A stretch of DNA of 64,000 nt from the NCBI RefSeq assembly GCF_009859475.1, contig NZ_CP044549.1:868001-932000 (forward strand). Direction: 5' to 3'. Below, in pieces: positions 43,488 through 51,901 of the stretch (the first letter of the stretch is position 1; each line of letters begins with the position of its first letter). Made by a program: the position numbers and the translations under genes. This stretch comes from Hydrogenophaga sp. BPS33 (lineage in GTDB: Bacteria; Pseudomonadota; Gammaproteobacteria; Burkholderiales; Burkholderiaceae_C). Under the pieces are notes generated by a model. That model saw nothing but the letters and a program-made list of their open reading frames with translations, was not told the DNA's origin and did no database searches.

Positions 43488-45082
43488 ACAGACACCTCTT
43501 CGGGCCAGGCGGCGACCACTTCGCGCTTCAACACCTTGCCGGTCGCGTTGGTGGGCAGAGGCTCGTGCCGCAGCCACCAGCGCGAAGGTACTTCGAAGCG
43601 TGCGAGCTGGCTGGCCGCGTAGGCGCGCAGTTCTTCGGTGGTCACGGTGGCACCCGGGCGCAACACCACGGCGGCTGACACTTCTTCGCCCAGATCGCTG
43701 TGGGGCAAGCCGACCACCGCCACCTCGGCCACGGCCGGGTGCGTGCGCAGGCAGCGTTCCACGTGCACGCTGGCCACGTTCTCGCCGCCGCGAATGATCA
43801 TGTCCTTCGCCCGGCCAGTGATGTAGAGCCGGCCTTCTTCGTCGAAGCGGCCGAGGTCGCCCGAGGCGATCCAACCATCGGCGTCGTCAAGTTTTGTGCT
43901 GTCGCCGAGATAGCCGAGCGTGGCGGTGGGCGTGCGGGCCATGATCTCGCCCGCGCCGCTGGCGTCCGGGTTGGCCAGGCGGATTTCGACCGTGGCCAAT
44001 GGACGCCCCACACAACCGGGACGGCCTTGCACGTCGTCGCCCGAGCCGGTGGCCAGCACGCCACCCACTTCGGTGAGGCCGTACATGGCACCCACGCGTT
44101 TGCGCGAGGCAGGAAACGCCCTGCCTACCTGCTCGCGCAGTTCGTGCGGAATCGGCGCACCGCCCATCTGCACGCTGGAGACGCTCTTCGTGTCGAACTC
44201 GGCGAAGCGCTCGTGTTGCACCACGCGTGCCACCATCGTGGGCACGCTGCCCCAGGCGCGCACGCGTTCCTGTTGCATCAGTTCCAGCACTTCGAGTGGC
44301 TCGAACTTGCGTTTGAGAAACACGACCTTGCCGCCTGAGAGCAGCGTCATGATGGAAATCTGGAAACCGCCGAGGTGGAACAGCGGCATGGTGACCAGGC
44401 TCACGGTGCCGGGGTGCGAAGGGTCGAGTTCGCTCGGCAGACGGCCGGTCATGGCCATGAGGTTCTGGATGTTGGCGATCGCGCCGCGGTGCGACATCAC
44501 CAGGCCCTTGGCCTTGCCGGTGGTGCCGGAGCTGAAGATCACCACAGCGGGGGCTTCTTCGTCCACGGTGTCCAGCACGAGTGGTGCATCGGTGTCGCTG
44601 TCGGCGATGGCGCGCACCTCGCTGAAGGTCAACACGGTGGCGCCTTCATGCGCAGGGCGGGGCAGCGAATCGGCCGTCAGCACGAAGCGCGGTTGCACCA
44701 GGTCGGCCGCGTCGTTCAGCTCGTGTTCGCTCCACCAGGCGTTGCCCAGCGCCACCATGGCGCCGCAGCATTGCAGCGCCCAGAAGCTGGTGAGCCATTC
44801 GATTTGGTTGAAGCCGAGCAGCAGCACCGGGTCGCCGCTGCGAATGCCGAGCGTGCGCAGGTGCGCGGCCACGCGCGCCACGCGGGCAGCGTGTTCGCCA
44901 CCGGTGAGGCGGCGTTCGCCTTGCACCACGTATTCGCGATCGGCCCAGCGTTGCGCGTCGAGCAGCAGCTCGCCCATGGCGCGCGGGCGCTGGGCGTACA
45001 TGCGGCAGGGGTGGCCGTTGACGGTGCCGGTCTCGACCTGGGTGCCCCAGCGGACCGTGGGGAGGGTGGCAGTCGTGTTCAT
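43484..45082 (-). CDS. AMP-forming acyl-CoA ligase, 532 aa
   Basis: ANL superfamily: VVIFSSGTTGKAKGLVMSH (P-loop), YGLTEVGGVLATGSG (A5), IASGDLGRFDEEGRLYITGRAKDMIIRGGENV (A7/A8) and NATGKVLKRE with the catalytic Lys. Different from the ligase at 30424 (low similarity outside motifs), so likely a different acid. First ATG 45082 overlaps the hydratase stop by 4 bases. Role: ATP-dependent CoA activation of a pathway acid. Confidence 0.92.
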   Translation of the reverse strand: MNTTATLPTVRWGTQVETGTVNGHPCRMYAQRPRAMGELLLDAQRWADREYVVQGERRLTGGEHAARVARVAAHLRTLGIRSGDPVLLLGFNQIEWLTSFWALQCCGAMVALGNAWWSEHELNDAADLVQPRFVLTADSLPRPAHEGATVLTFSEVRAIADSDTDAPLVLDTVDEEAPAVVIFSSGTTGKAKGLVMSHRGAIANIQNLMAMTGRLPSELDPSHPGTVSLVTMPLFHLGGFQISIMTLLSGGKVVFLKRKFEPLEVLELMQQERVRAWGSVPTMVARVVQHERFAEFDTKSVSSVQMGGAPIPHELREQVGRAFPASRKRVGAMYGLTEVGGVLATGSGDDVQGRPGCVGRPLATVEIRLANPDASGAGEIMARTPTATLGYLGDSTKLDDADGWIASGDLGRFDEEGRLYITGRAKDMIIRGGENVASVHVERCLRTHPAVAEVAVVGLPHSDLGEEVSAAVVLRPGATVTTEELRAYAASQLARFEVPSRWWLRHEPLPTNATGKVLKREVVAAWPEEVSV

Positions 45083-45927
45083 TGGTCGCCCTTTCCCACA
45101 CCCTTGTAACGCGGCTCGCGTTTCTCGGCCATGGCGGCCACGCCTTCCTTGAAGTCGCGCTGGTGCATGGCCTGGCCGATACGGCGCTTGCTGTCTTCGA
45201 TGCAGGCGCCGACGTCGTGCTCCATCAGCTCGGCGTAGATCTGGCGTTTGGTTTGCAGCGCGGCTTGTGGCGAGACCGTGCGGGCCATGTTGCGCGCGAT
45301 CTCAGCGATGCGCTCGTCGAACTCTTCCGCTTCGAACACGCCGTTGAGGAAGTTCATCTTCAGCGCTTCTTCGGCGGTGAAGATGCGGCCGGTGAACAGC
45401 ACGTCGGCCGCGTGGGTCACGCCCATGAGGCGCGGCAGTATCCAGCCCAGGCCGTACTCGGCGGGCAGGCCGATGCGCGCGGCCACGGTGGTGATCTTGG
45501 CGCCGGCCACCGCGTAGCGCAGGTCGCAGTACGCGGCGATGGCCACGGCGATGCCGGCGCAGGGGCCGTTGATGGCGGCGATCACCGGCTTGCGCAGGCC
45601 CCAGGCCCACACCAGGTCCTGCTCGTACTCGGGGCGCACACCGTGGCCGGGTTGGGCGGCGGCGCTGGTGTCCACCGTGGCCATGTAGTCGCGCTCCTCC
45701 TCGGCGTAGAAGTTCAGCGCCTTGAAATCCGCCCCCACGCAGAACTGCTTGCCCGCGCCGCGCAGCACGATCACGCGCACGGCTGGGTCGTCGTCCAGCG
45801 TGGCCATGATCCAGCGGTATTCCAGGTTCATGCGGGCGGTCCAGGAGTTGCCGCGGCCCGGCCGGTTGAAGCGCACGGTGGCGACGCCGTCGGCGTCGAT
45901 GCTGTAGTCGGTGACTTTGAGTTCCAT
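45079..45927 (-). CDS. Enoyl-CoA hydratase/isomerase family protein, 282 aa
   Basis: Crotonase fold: VATVRFNRPGRGNSW, oxyanion loop FCVGADFKALNF, INGPCAGIAVAIAAYCDLRYA and AARIGLPAEYGLGWILPRLMG. The crotonase Glu144 equivalent is not clear (Ala/Arg at that place), so it may be an isomerase or hydrolase. First gene of the leftward cluster. Its promoter carries two dyad operators, and the ATG is only 3 bases from one of them; the TTGGTTGGACC dyad half provides the only Shine-Dalgarno-like TGGA. Confidence 0.87.
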   Translation of the reverse strand: MELKVTDYSIDADGVATVRFNRPGRGNSWTARMNLEYRWIMATLDDDPAVRVIVLRGAGKQFCVGADFKALNFYAEEERDYMATVDTSAAAQPGHGVRPEYEQDLVWAWGLRKPVIAAINGPCAGIAVAIAAYCDLRYAVAGAKITTVAARIGLPAEYGLGWILPRLMGVTHAADVLFTGRIFTAEEALKMNFLNGVFEAEEFDERIAEIARNMARTVSPQAALQTKRQIYAELMEHDVGACIEDSKRRIGQAMHQRDFKEGVAAMAEKREPRYKGVGKGDQ

Positions 45928-45930
45928 TTA

Positions 45931-45941
45931 TGGTCCAACCA
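45931..45941 (-). promoter_or_regulatory. FadR-like operator, perfect dyad TGGT-CCA-ACCA
   Basis: TGGTCCAACCA, a TGGT-N3-ACCA dyad like the core of FadR-type GntR sites. It lies between the hydratase ATG (45927) and the predicted transcription start, so bound protein would block initiation or translation. Same 7-base core GTCCAAC as the sites at 50171 and 50264. Confidence 0.75.
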
Positions 45942-45963
45942 AATTTTGGCTATGTGAATGAAT

Positions 45964-45992
45964 ATGGTAGGACCAAGTTTATGGGTTGTCAA
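45964..45992 (-). promoter_or_regulatory. Sigma70-type promoter overlapped by second FadR-like operator (45965-45975)
   Basis: Reading leftward: -35 TTGACA (45987-45992), 17-base spacer, -10 TACCAT (45964-45969). The perfect dyad TGGT-AGG-ACCA at 45965-45975 overlaps the -10 box and spacer. Expected transcript starts near 45957, about 30 bases before the hydratase ATG. Strongly suggests repression by a GntR/FadR protein. Confidence 0.72.
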
Positions 45993-46293
45993 TTGGGTTT
46001 TTGGGTGTCGCTCGGAGCCGTTTGGGCGCGCCAAGGGTTTGGCGCACTGGCCTGAGGGCTTCGATGCGCAGCCCCTTCGGGGCTCGCTGCGGTGCTCGCA
46101 CGCACAGGCAAGTTCGCAAACTCGCTTCGCTCAAACACGCGAACTTGACCGCGCTGCGCGCGGCAACCTGTGCGTGCCGCGCTCCTCGCCTGCGCATAGG
46201 CGCCCTCAGGCCAGTGCGCCAAACCCTCGGCGAGTGACGGGTGGGCGCGCCTTCAATGCGAAATGCGTTTTCGGCGGGCTTCCCGCCGCGGAT
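45993..46293. other. Non-coding region carrying a large nested inverted repeat
   Basis: 301 bases between the promoter and the GntR stop. It contains the 26-base outer inverted repeat and two inner repeats described separately. No credible gene: short reading frames on both strands simply mirror each other because of the palindrome. Confidence 0.6.
46034..46227. repeat. Nested inverted-repeat element (about 194 bases)
   Basis: Outer arms 46034-46059 and 46202-46227 are perfect 26-base inverted repeats. Middle arms 46098-46108 / 46167-46177 (11 bases) and inner arms 46109-46117 / 46139-46147 (9 bases, CAAGTTCGC type) are perfect too, all sharing a centre near 46130. Could form a long cruciform or RNA hairpin. 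It resembles intergenic palindromic elements, but no copy elsewhere in this window was found. Confidence 0.8.
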
Positions 46294-47073
46294 TCAGGCC
46301 GTCGGCGGGTCTTTGCGTTCGGCGGTTGCCGAGGCCGACTGTCCCATGCGCTCGAAGTAGATCGCCTGCGTCCACTCCAGGTAGCGCTCGGCCTCTTCGG
46401 CGGCGGCCGCTGTGTCGCGCCGGCGCAGGTGGTCCAGCATGCGCTCGCGCGAGGCGAGCACATAGTCGTTGGGCATGGCGCCCAGCACCTGCAGGAACTC
46501 GCGCACCATCTCCACCAGCGCGTTGGTCATGACCACCAGGATGGGGTTCTTCGAGGCGTTGGCCAGCAGCTTGTGGAATTCCAGGTTCGCCTGTGCGCGC
46601 AGCAGGTGGTCGTTGCGCTCGTTGGCCTCGCGCGATTTGCGCACGTTGTCTTCGAGCGCTTGCATGTCCTGCGCGTCCCAGCGCTCGCAGGCCAGCCGCG
46701 CCACCGCTGGTCCGAGGATGAGGCGCGCTTCTGTGAGGCTGGCGGGCTGCACCGCGCCCAGGCGGTAGACGTCGCTCAAGGCTTTGGTGACGGCGTCGCC
46801 ACTGCCGCTGTGGATGAAGGCGCCGCCGCCCGGCCCTTTCTTCAGGCGCAGCACGCCACTGTTCTCCAGCGAGCGCAACGCCTCGCGCACCGTGTTGCGG
46901 CTCACACCCAGTTGTTCGGCGAGTTCGCGCTCGGGCGGCAGACGGTCACCTTCGCGCAGCTGGCCAGCGTTGATCTTGGCGCGGATCTGTTCGATCACGC
47001 CTTCGAAGGAGCGCTTGTGCGAGAGCTTGCCGAAGGGCGAGGGTTCAGAGGGCGTAGAGGGCAAGGCCGGCAT
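46294..47073 (-). CDS. GntR-family regulator, FadR subgroup (FCD domain), 259 aa
   Basis: Winged HTH: INAGQLREGDRLPPERELAEQLGVSRNTVREALRSLENSGVLRL, then GPGGGAFI. FCD domain with NLEFHKLLANASKNPILVV. Recognition helix identical to the GntR protein at 37186. ATG 47073 chosen; the frame upstream extends into another gene without similarity. It is the last gene of a leftward unit (synthetase, MaoC, GntR) whose promoter region contains FadR-like dyads, and the next gene leftward has two more. It is the prime candidate repressor (inference). Confidence 0.92.
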   Translation of the reverse strand: MPALPSTPSEPSPFGKLSHKRSFEGVIEQIRAKINAGQLREGDRLPPERELAEQLGVSRNTVREALRSLENSGVLRLKKGPGGGAFIHSGSGDAVTKALSDVYRLGAVQPASLTEARLILGPAVARLACERWDAQDMQALEDNVRKSREANERNDHLLRAQANLEFHKLLANASKNPILVVMTNALVEMVREFLQVLGAMPNDYVLASRERMLDHLRRRDTAAAAEEAERYLEWTQAIYFERMGQSASATAERKDPPTA

Positions 47074-47119
47074 GGGGGAAAAACACCTGGGCCAAAAGCG
47101 CTGGCCGATGCTCTGCATT

Positions 47120-47974
47120 CTAGGTTTTGAGTGCAATGCGGCCGTTGTCCAGCGCAACGCCGTCGCGGCCTTGTGGCGTCACCCGAAAACCCAGCGCGTC
47201 GCCTTGCTGCCAGAACGACACATCGATGGTGTCGCCCGGATAAAGCGAACCGGTGAAACGGCAGTCGATGCCGACGAAGCGCGCCGCGTCGCCACCGGCG
47301 TCGTGCAGAAGGGCTTCTCTTGCGACCTCGCCATACACCTGCAGTCCATGCAGGATCGGCCGCTGAAAGCCCGCGCGAGCGGCCACCGCAGGGTCGATGT
47401 GCAGCGGGTTGTAGTCGCCGCTCAAACGGTAGTACAGGGCGATGTTGGCCGGCAGTGCGATCGACACCACGCGGTCGGGCGCACGCTCGGGCAGTGCGTG
47501 CGGCGCGGGCGCTTGCGTGACCGGGCCGCCGAAGCCGCCATCGCCGCGGCAGAACGCGGCCATGGTGGAGGTGGCCAGGTGGGTGCCGGTGGCCTTGTCG
47601 TGCAGCGTGCGCTCCAGGTACAGGATGGCGCCACGGCCTTCGCCTTTGTCCACCGCCTCGGCCACGCGCGTGCGGCACAGCACCGTGGCCGCGCTTGGCA
47701 GCGGGGCGTGCAGCGTCAGCCGCTGCTCGCTGTGCACCACGCGGGCGTAGTCGATGCCGAGCTGCGCTTCGCGAATCGAGCGAAAGCCCAGCGCGACGGC
47801 CAAGGTGGGCGCCACGCGCAGATCGCGTTCGTAGACGTAGGGCAGATCGGCTGCGGCCAGCGGGTCGCGGCCAAAGCCCACCGAGAGCGCGTAGAGCATG
47901 CAGTCGCGCTCGGTGTAGGTTTGCTCCACCACCGGGAATTCGTGGGCGAGCAGGCGTTGGTAATCGAGAGGCAT
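47120..47974 (-). CDS. MaoC-like double-hotdog enoyl-CoA hydratase, 284 aa
   Basis: Paralogue of 10038-10922, sharing the start MPLD and LSGDYNPLHIDP (catalytic Asp and His) near 180-190, YGEVAREALL and the fold length. The R-specific hydratase-2 reaction is expected. ATG 47974 has GGAG about 6 bases upstream. Sits between the GntR gene (46 bases) and the NDP-forming synthetase (16 bases). Confidence 0.92.
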   Translation of the reverse strand: MPLDYQRLLAHEFPVVEQTYTERDCMLYALSVGFGRDPLAAADLPYVYERDLRVAPTLAVALGFRSIREAQLGIDYARVVHSEQRLTLHAPLPSAATVLCRTRVAEAVDKGEGRGAILYLERTLHDKATGTHLATSTMAAFCRGDGGFGGPVTQAPAPHALPERAPDRVVSIALPANIALYYRLSGDYNPLHIDPAVAARAGFQRPILHGLQVYGEVAREALLHDAGGDAARFVGIDCRFTGSLYPGDTIDVSFWQQGDALGFRVTPQGRDGVALDNGRIALKT

Positions 47975-47990
47975 GGGAACTCCAGAGCGG

Positions 47991-50138
47991 TCAATGGGCA
48001 GCGGGCGAAAGCCCTATCAGGGCATCGACCGCGAGAACGCCATCGGCGTTGCAGATCAACGGGTTCACGTCAAGCTCCGCCACGTGCTCGGCTTGGTCGT
48101 GCACGAAATGCGAGATGCGCACGATCGCGTCGGCGAGCTTGTCGCGGTCCACCGGCGGCAGGCCGCGGAAGCCGTCGAGGGCTTGCCGCGTGCGCAGTTG
48201 GCCCAGCATGTGCAAGGCCTGTGCGTGGTTCACCGGTGCGAGCGCGAGCTGCGTGTCCTTCACCAGTTCGACCATCACGCCGCCCAGGCCCACCACCACC
48301 AGCGGGCCGAACATCGGGTCGCGGCGCGCGCCGACCAGGATCTCCAGACCCGGCTGTGCCATGGGCTGCACCAGCACGCCAGCGATGCGCGGGCTGGGTT
48401 GCACACGCTGCGCGGCCTGCAGGATGTGCGCGAACGCGGTCTCGACAGCGGCCGCGTCGCGCAGGTTCAGGCGCACCACGCCTGCATCGGTCTTGTGCGG
48501 AATGTCCACCGACTCGACCTTCAACACCACCGGGTAGCCGCAGCGGCCGGCGGCGGCAACGGCCTCGGCGGCGGATTGCACCAGCGCGTCCTGCACCATG
48601 GGAATGCCGTAGGCCGCGAGCATGCGCTTGGCCGGTCCTTCCGTCACGGTGGTGCCGGTGCACCCATCGAGCTCGCGGGTCACGCTGCTGCGATCGGCCT
48701 GTGCCACCGGGCTGCGCGCACCGGGCGCGGCCAATGCGAGGTAGGTGGCGCGGCGCTTCCACGCGGCAATGGCCGCCATGCAATGGTCCATCGAACGGAA
48801 CAGCGCCACGTTCGGATCGGTCTCGGTTTCCAGCATGCCGGGGCCGCCCATGAATTCCGATACCCACACGTTGCAAGCGATCTTGCCGTGCCGCCGCGCG
48901 ACCTGGCCCGCAATGCGGATGCGTGGGGTGGCAAAGTCGTACGCGATCACGTGGGGCAGCAACAGCACGTCGAACGCCGGCTCCGCCATCAGCGCGTCGG
49001 CGCAGGCCTCAAGCGACTGGCCGTTGGCGATCACTTGCGCCGTGAGGTCGCAGGGGTTGCGCGATGAACCGAAATCCGGGATGTGCTGTTCGAGCACGGC
49101 GCGCGTTGCGTCCGAAGGCTGCGGCAATGCCACGCCGTGCAGGTCGGCCTTGTCGGCCGCCATCACGCCCGCGCCGCCCGAGGTGGCGACCACCACCAGG
49201 CCGCCGTTTCCGGGCGTGCCCGCCTTGGCCATGAACACGGTGGTGTCAATCAAGGCGTCCACGTCGTCCACCCAGACCACGCCCGCGTGCTCGAAGGCCG
49301 CGCGGTAGGTGGCGGTGGAGCCCGCGAGCGAGCCGGTGTGCGACATGGCCGCGGCCGCGCCGCTCTCGCCAGTGGCCAGCTTGAACACCACCACCGGCTT
49401 GCCGTTGGCGGTGGCGCGGCGCGCGGCTTCGAGCAGGCGTATGGGATCGGCCAGGCCTTCGAACACGCAGGCGATCGCCTTGCACTCGGGCTCTTCGGCG
49501 AGAAAGGCCACCTGGTCGGCCACGTCCACATCGCATGAGTTGCCGGCCGAGAGCACGTGGCTGAAACACACGCCGCGCTCAGCCGCCTGCGCCAGGCTGA
49601 AAGCCAGCGCGCCCGACTGGCTCACCAGTCCGATGCGGTGCGCCGTGGTGGCGCGCAGCACCTGCGGCGGGTTGAAGCTCAGGCACATCTGCTGCAGGTA
49701 GTTGATGAGCCCGATGCAGTTGGGGCCGATCAGGCGCAGCCCACTGTCGCGCGCGATGCGCCCCAGCGTTTCCTGTTGCGCGGCGCGCTCGGGTTTGCCG
49801 GTCTCGGCATAGCCCGAGGCAAAGATCACCGCGCCACCCACGCCGAGTGCGGCGCATTCGCGCACCACCGCTTCCACCGATTCACGGCCCACCGTGATCA
49901 GCACGCAGTCGGGCACTTCGGGAAGTGCCTTCAAGCTGGGGTGGCAGTCGCGATCGCCGATGCGCGGGTACTTGGCGTTGACCAGATGGATGCGGCCTGC
50001 GAAGCCTTCGAGGTGGCGCAGCGCGCGTTCGCCAAAGCTGTTCGGGGTGGGCGATGCGCCCACGATGGCCACGCTCGAGGGCGAGAGCAGGCGTTGCAGG
50101 TCGGCCCTTCGATGGACCGGTTTGGGCTCGATGTTCAT
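47991..50138 (-). CDS. Acyl-CoA synthetase, NDP-forming, 715 aa
   Basis: Paralogue of 16844-19027: CoA-binding VAIVGASPTPNSFGERALRHL, LIGPNCIGLINYLQQ, VSQSGALAFSL, phospho-His loop MSHTGSLAGS (His267) and ATP-grasp YPVVLKVESVDIPHKTDAGVVRLNL. First gene of the leftward unit; ribosome site AGGA about 7 bases before ATG 50138. Probably activates a pathway acid or recovers ATP from acyl-CoA. Confidence 0.92.
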   Translation of the reverse strand: MNIEPKPVHRRADLQRLLSPSSVAIVGASPTPNSFGERALRHLEGFAGRIHLVNAKYPRIGDRDCHPSLKALPEVPDCVLITVGRESVEAVVRECAALGVGGAVIFASGYAETGKPERAAQQETLGRIARDSGLRLIGPNCIGLINYLQQMCLSFNPPQVLRATTAHRIGLVSQSGALAFSLAQAAERGVCFSHVLSAGNSCDVDVADQVAFLAEEPECKAIACVFEGLADPIRLLEAARRATANGKPVVVFKLATGESGAAAAMSHTGSLAGSTATYRAAFEHAGVVWVDDVDALIDTTVFMAKAGTPGNGGLVVVATSGGAGVMAADKADLHGVALPQPSDATRAVLEQHIPDFGSSRNPCDLTAQVIANGQSLEACADALMAEPAFDVLLLPHVIAYDFATPRIRIAGQVARRHGKIACNVWVSEFMGGPGMLETETDPNVALFRSMDHCMAAIAAWKRRATYLALAAPGARSPVAQADRSSVTRELDGCTGTTVTEGPAKRMLAAYGIPMVQDALVQSAAEAVAAAGRCGYPVVLKVESVDIPHKTDAGVVRLNLRDAAAVETAFAHILQAAQRVQPSPRIAGVLVQPMAQPGLEILVGARRDPMFGPLVVVGLGGVMVELVKDTQLALAPVNHAQALHMLGQLRTRQALDGFRGLPPVDRDKLADAIVRISHFVHDQAEHVAELDVNPLICNADGVLAVDALIGLSPAAH

Positions 50139-50165
50139 GCGAATGTCCTGTCAAAAAACGGCCGT

Positions 50166-50181
50166 AGTATAGGTCCAACCA
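50166..50181 (-). promoter_or_regulatory. FadR-like operator next to a -10 box for the synthetase operon
   Basis: Reading leftward, TATACT at 50166-50171 (a good -10) abuts the dyad AGGTCCAACCA (50171-50181; AGGT-N3-ACCA, one base from the perfect form). The operator lies between the -10 and a weak -35. It is 33 bases upstream of ATG 50138. A bound repressor would block RNA polymerase. Confidence 0.65.
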
Positions 50182-50233
50182 AGATATGAATGCGTCGGAT
50201 TGTGCATGCGGGTTATCCCTGTATTTCATAGTA

Positions 50234-50274
50234 TTGACGAACCGAGTTTGATGTGGAAATAATAGGTCCAACCA
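50234..50274 (+). promoter_or_regulatory. Sigma70-type promoter with FadR-like operator for the DUF35/thiolase operon
   Basis: -35 TTGACG (50234-50239), 18-base spacer, -10 AATAAT (50258-50263), then the dyad AGGTCCAACCA at 50264-50274 across the expected start site. ATG of the DUF35 gene is 35 bases further. The two operators in this intergenic region are about 93 bases apart, centre to centre, so they could bind cooperatively and loop. Confidence 0.72.
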
Positions 50275-50308
50275 AATTTAATTTCACATTTCACGAAATC
50301 AACCGACC

Positions 50309-50707
50309 ATGATGTTCGAACGAGCCACGGAGGCGCCGATGCACGCGTATCAGCGCCAACTCAACGCCGGTGTGCTGGCCTACCAGCACAGCCCGAGCGC
50401 GAACCGCGCGGTGTTCTACCCGCGCCTGGTCTGCCCTTTCAGTGGCAGCGATCAACTGGAGTGGCGCGCGAGCGCCGGGCGCGGCACGGTGCATGCCGTG
50501 ACCTACCTCTACCCCAGGGACGAGCCGGCCTACAACGTGGTGCTGGTCGACGTGGACGAGGGCTTTCGCATGATGAGCCGCGTGCTCACGCCCGAAGGCG
50601 TGGCCGGCGACAGCGTGAAGATCGGTGACCGTGTGCGCGTGCGCATCGTGCACACCGAAGGCAAGGACAGCGTGCCCTTCTTCGAACCGGAAGGCGGTGC
50701 AGCATGA
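50309..50707 (+). CDS. DUF35 OB-fold protein, 132 aa
   Basis: Paralogue of 20237-20638: FYPRLVCPFSGSD (one Cys instead of a four-Cys zinc ribbon), GTVHAVTYLYP, AYNVVLVDVDEGFRMMSRV and DSVPFFEP. ATG 50309 (a second ATG follows immediately). Its stop overlaps the thiolase-like start by ATGA, the same layout as in the first cassette. Likely forms a complex with the thiolase-like protein (family knowledge). Confidence 0.9.
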   Translation: MMFERATEAPMHAYQRQLNAGVLAYQHSPSANRAVFYPRLVCPFSGSDQLEWRASAGRGTVHAVTYLYPRDEPAYNVVLVDVDEGFRMMSRVLTPEGVAGDSVKIGDRVRVRIVHTEGKDSVPFFEPEGGAA

Positions 50708-51867
50708 GCGCAGCGCAAACGCTGAAACGCGGCGGTGTCGCCATCGTCGGCGCGGCCGAGTCGGACCTGGGCGAGGTTGCGCCGGGCATGACGCCCGTGG
50801 ACCTGATGGCGCAAGCCACCTGCCGCGCCCTGGCCGACTGTGGTCTCACCCTGGCCGATGTGGATGGCGTGTTTGCCTCCGGCGTGCAGACGCGCATGGC
50901 CTCGGTGGCGCTCACCGAATACCTGCGCCTGAAGCCGCGCTACCAGGACTCGTCCTTCAACGGCGGCTCGGTGTTCGAAACCATGGTCGGCCATGCGGCG
51001 GCCGCGATCCAGCTCGGCCTGTGCAGCGTGGCCGTGATCGCCTATGGCAGCACGCAGCGCTCGGTGTCGGGCGGCCTGGTGGGCATTCGCGGTTACGACC
51101 CGCTGATCACGCCCTTCGGCCCGCGCATGCCGATCGGCGCCTATGCCCTGGCGGCCTCACGCCACATGCACGAATTCGGCACCACGCGCGAACACCTCGC
51201 CGAGGTGGCGGTGGCCGCGCGCCAGTGGGCCCTGCTCAACCCGGTGGCATGGGAGAAGAAACCGCTGACCGTGCAGGACGTGCTGTCCTCGCGCATGGTC
51301 AGCCACCCATTCACGCTGCGCGACTGCTGCCTGGTCACCGATGGCGGCGGCGCGGTGGTGCTGGTCTCGGCCGAGCGCGCGCGCAGCCTGCCCAAGCCGC
51401 CGGCCTATGTGCTGGGCATTGGCGATGCGGTGGGTCAGCTGGAGATCCACAGCATGGACGATCTCACCACCACCTGCGCGGTGCAGTCGGGCCAGCGCGC
51501 GTTCGAGATGGCGCGCCTCACACCCAAAGACGTGGACGTGGTCGAGCTCTATGACGCTTTCACCATCAACACGATTCTGTTCCTCGAAGACCTGGGCTTT
51601 GTGCCCAAGGGCGAGGGCGGGCGCTTCGTGAGCGAAGGCCGCATCGCGCCCGGCGGCGAGCTGCCGGTCAACACCAACGGCGGTGGCCTGTCGTACGGCC
51701 ACCCCGGCATGTACGGCCTGCAACTGCTGATCGAAGCGGTGCGCCAGGTGCGCGGCGAATGTGGCGTGCGCCAGGTGCGCGACTGCCATGTGGCCGTGGC
51801 GCACGGCAACGGTGGCACCTTGTCGAGCCAGAGCACCGTGATCCTCGGCAGCGCGCACGCGCTCTGA
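50704..51867 (+). CDS. Thiolase-like (SCP2/Ltp2-type) protein without nucleophilic Cys, 387 aa
   Basis: Very similar to 19080-20240: SSFNGGSVFETMVGHAAAAIQ in place of the thiolase Cys motif, LASSRMVSHP-type loops, ELYDAFTINTILFLEDLGF, GGGLSYGHPGMYG and HGNGGTLSSQS. Lacks the acyl-Cys nucleophile; Tyr in ELYDAF and LSYGHP are candidate catalytic residues by analogy with Ltp2. Expected to act as a retro-aldolase with the overlapping DUF35 protein. Confidence 0.88.
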   Translation: MSAAQTLKRGGVAIVGAAESDLGEVAPGMTPVDLMAQATCRALADCGLTLADVDGVFASGVQTRMASVALTEYLRLKPRYQDSSFNGGSVFETMVGHAAAAIQLGLCSVAVIAYGSTQRSVSGGLVGIRGYDPLITPFGPRMPIGAYALAASRHMHEFGTTREHLAEVAVAARQWALLNPVAWEKKPLTVQDVLSSRMVSHPFTLRDCCLVTDGGGAVVLVSAERARSLPKPPAYVLGIGDAVGQLEIHSMDDLTTTCAVQSGQRAFEMARLTPKDVDVVELYDAFTINTILFLEDLGFVPKGEGGRFVSEGRIAPGGELPVNTNGGGLSYGHPGMYGLQLLIEAVRQVRGECGVRQVRDCHVAVAHGNGGTLSSQSTVILGSAHAL

Positions 51868-51901
51868 CCCCCCACCGACCCACCTACCAGGAGACGACAA
51901 C

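Noticed and set aside
45993..46293. Short reading frames on both strands (about 70-90 codons)
   Set aside because: They mirror one another because of the nested palindrome and have no ribosome sites or similarity.
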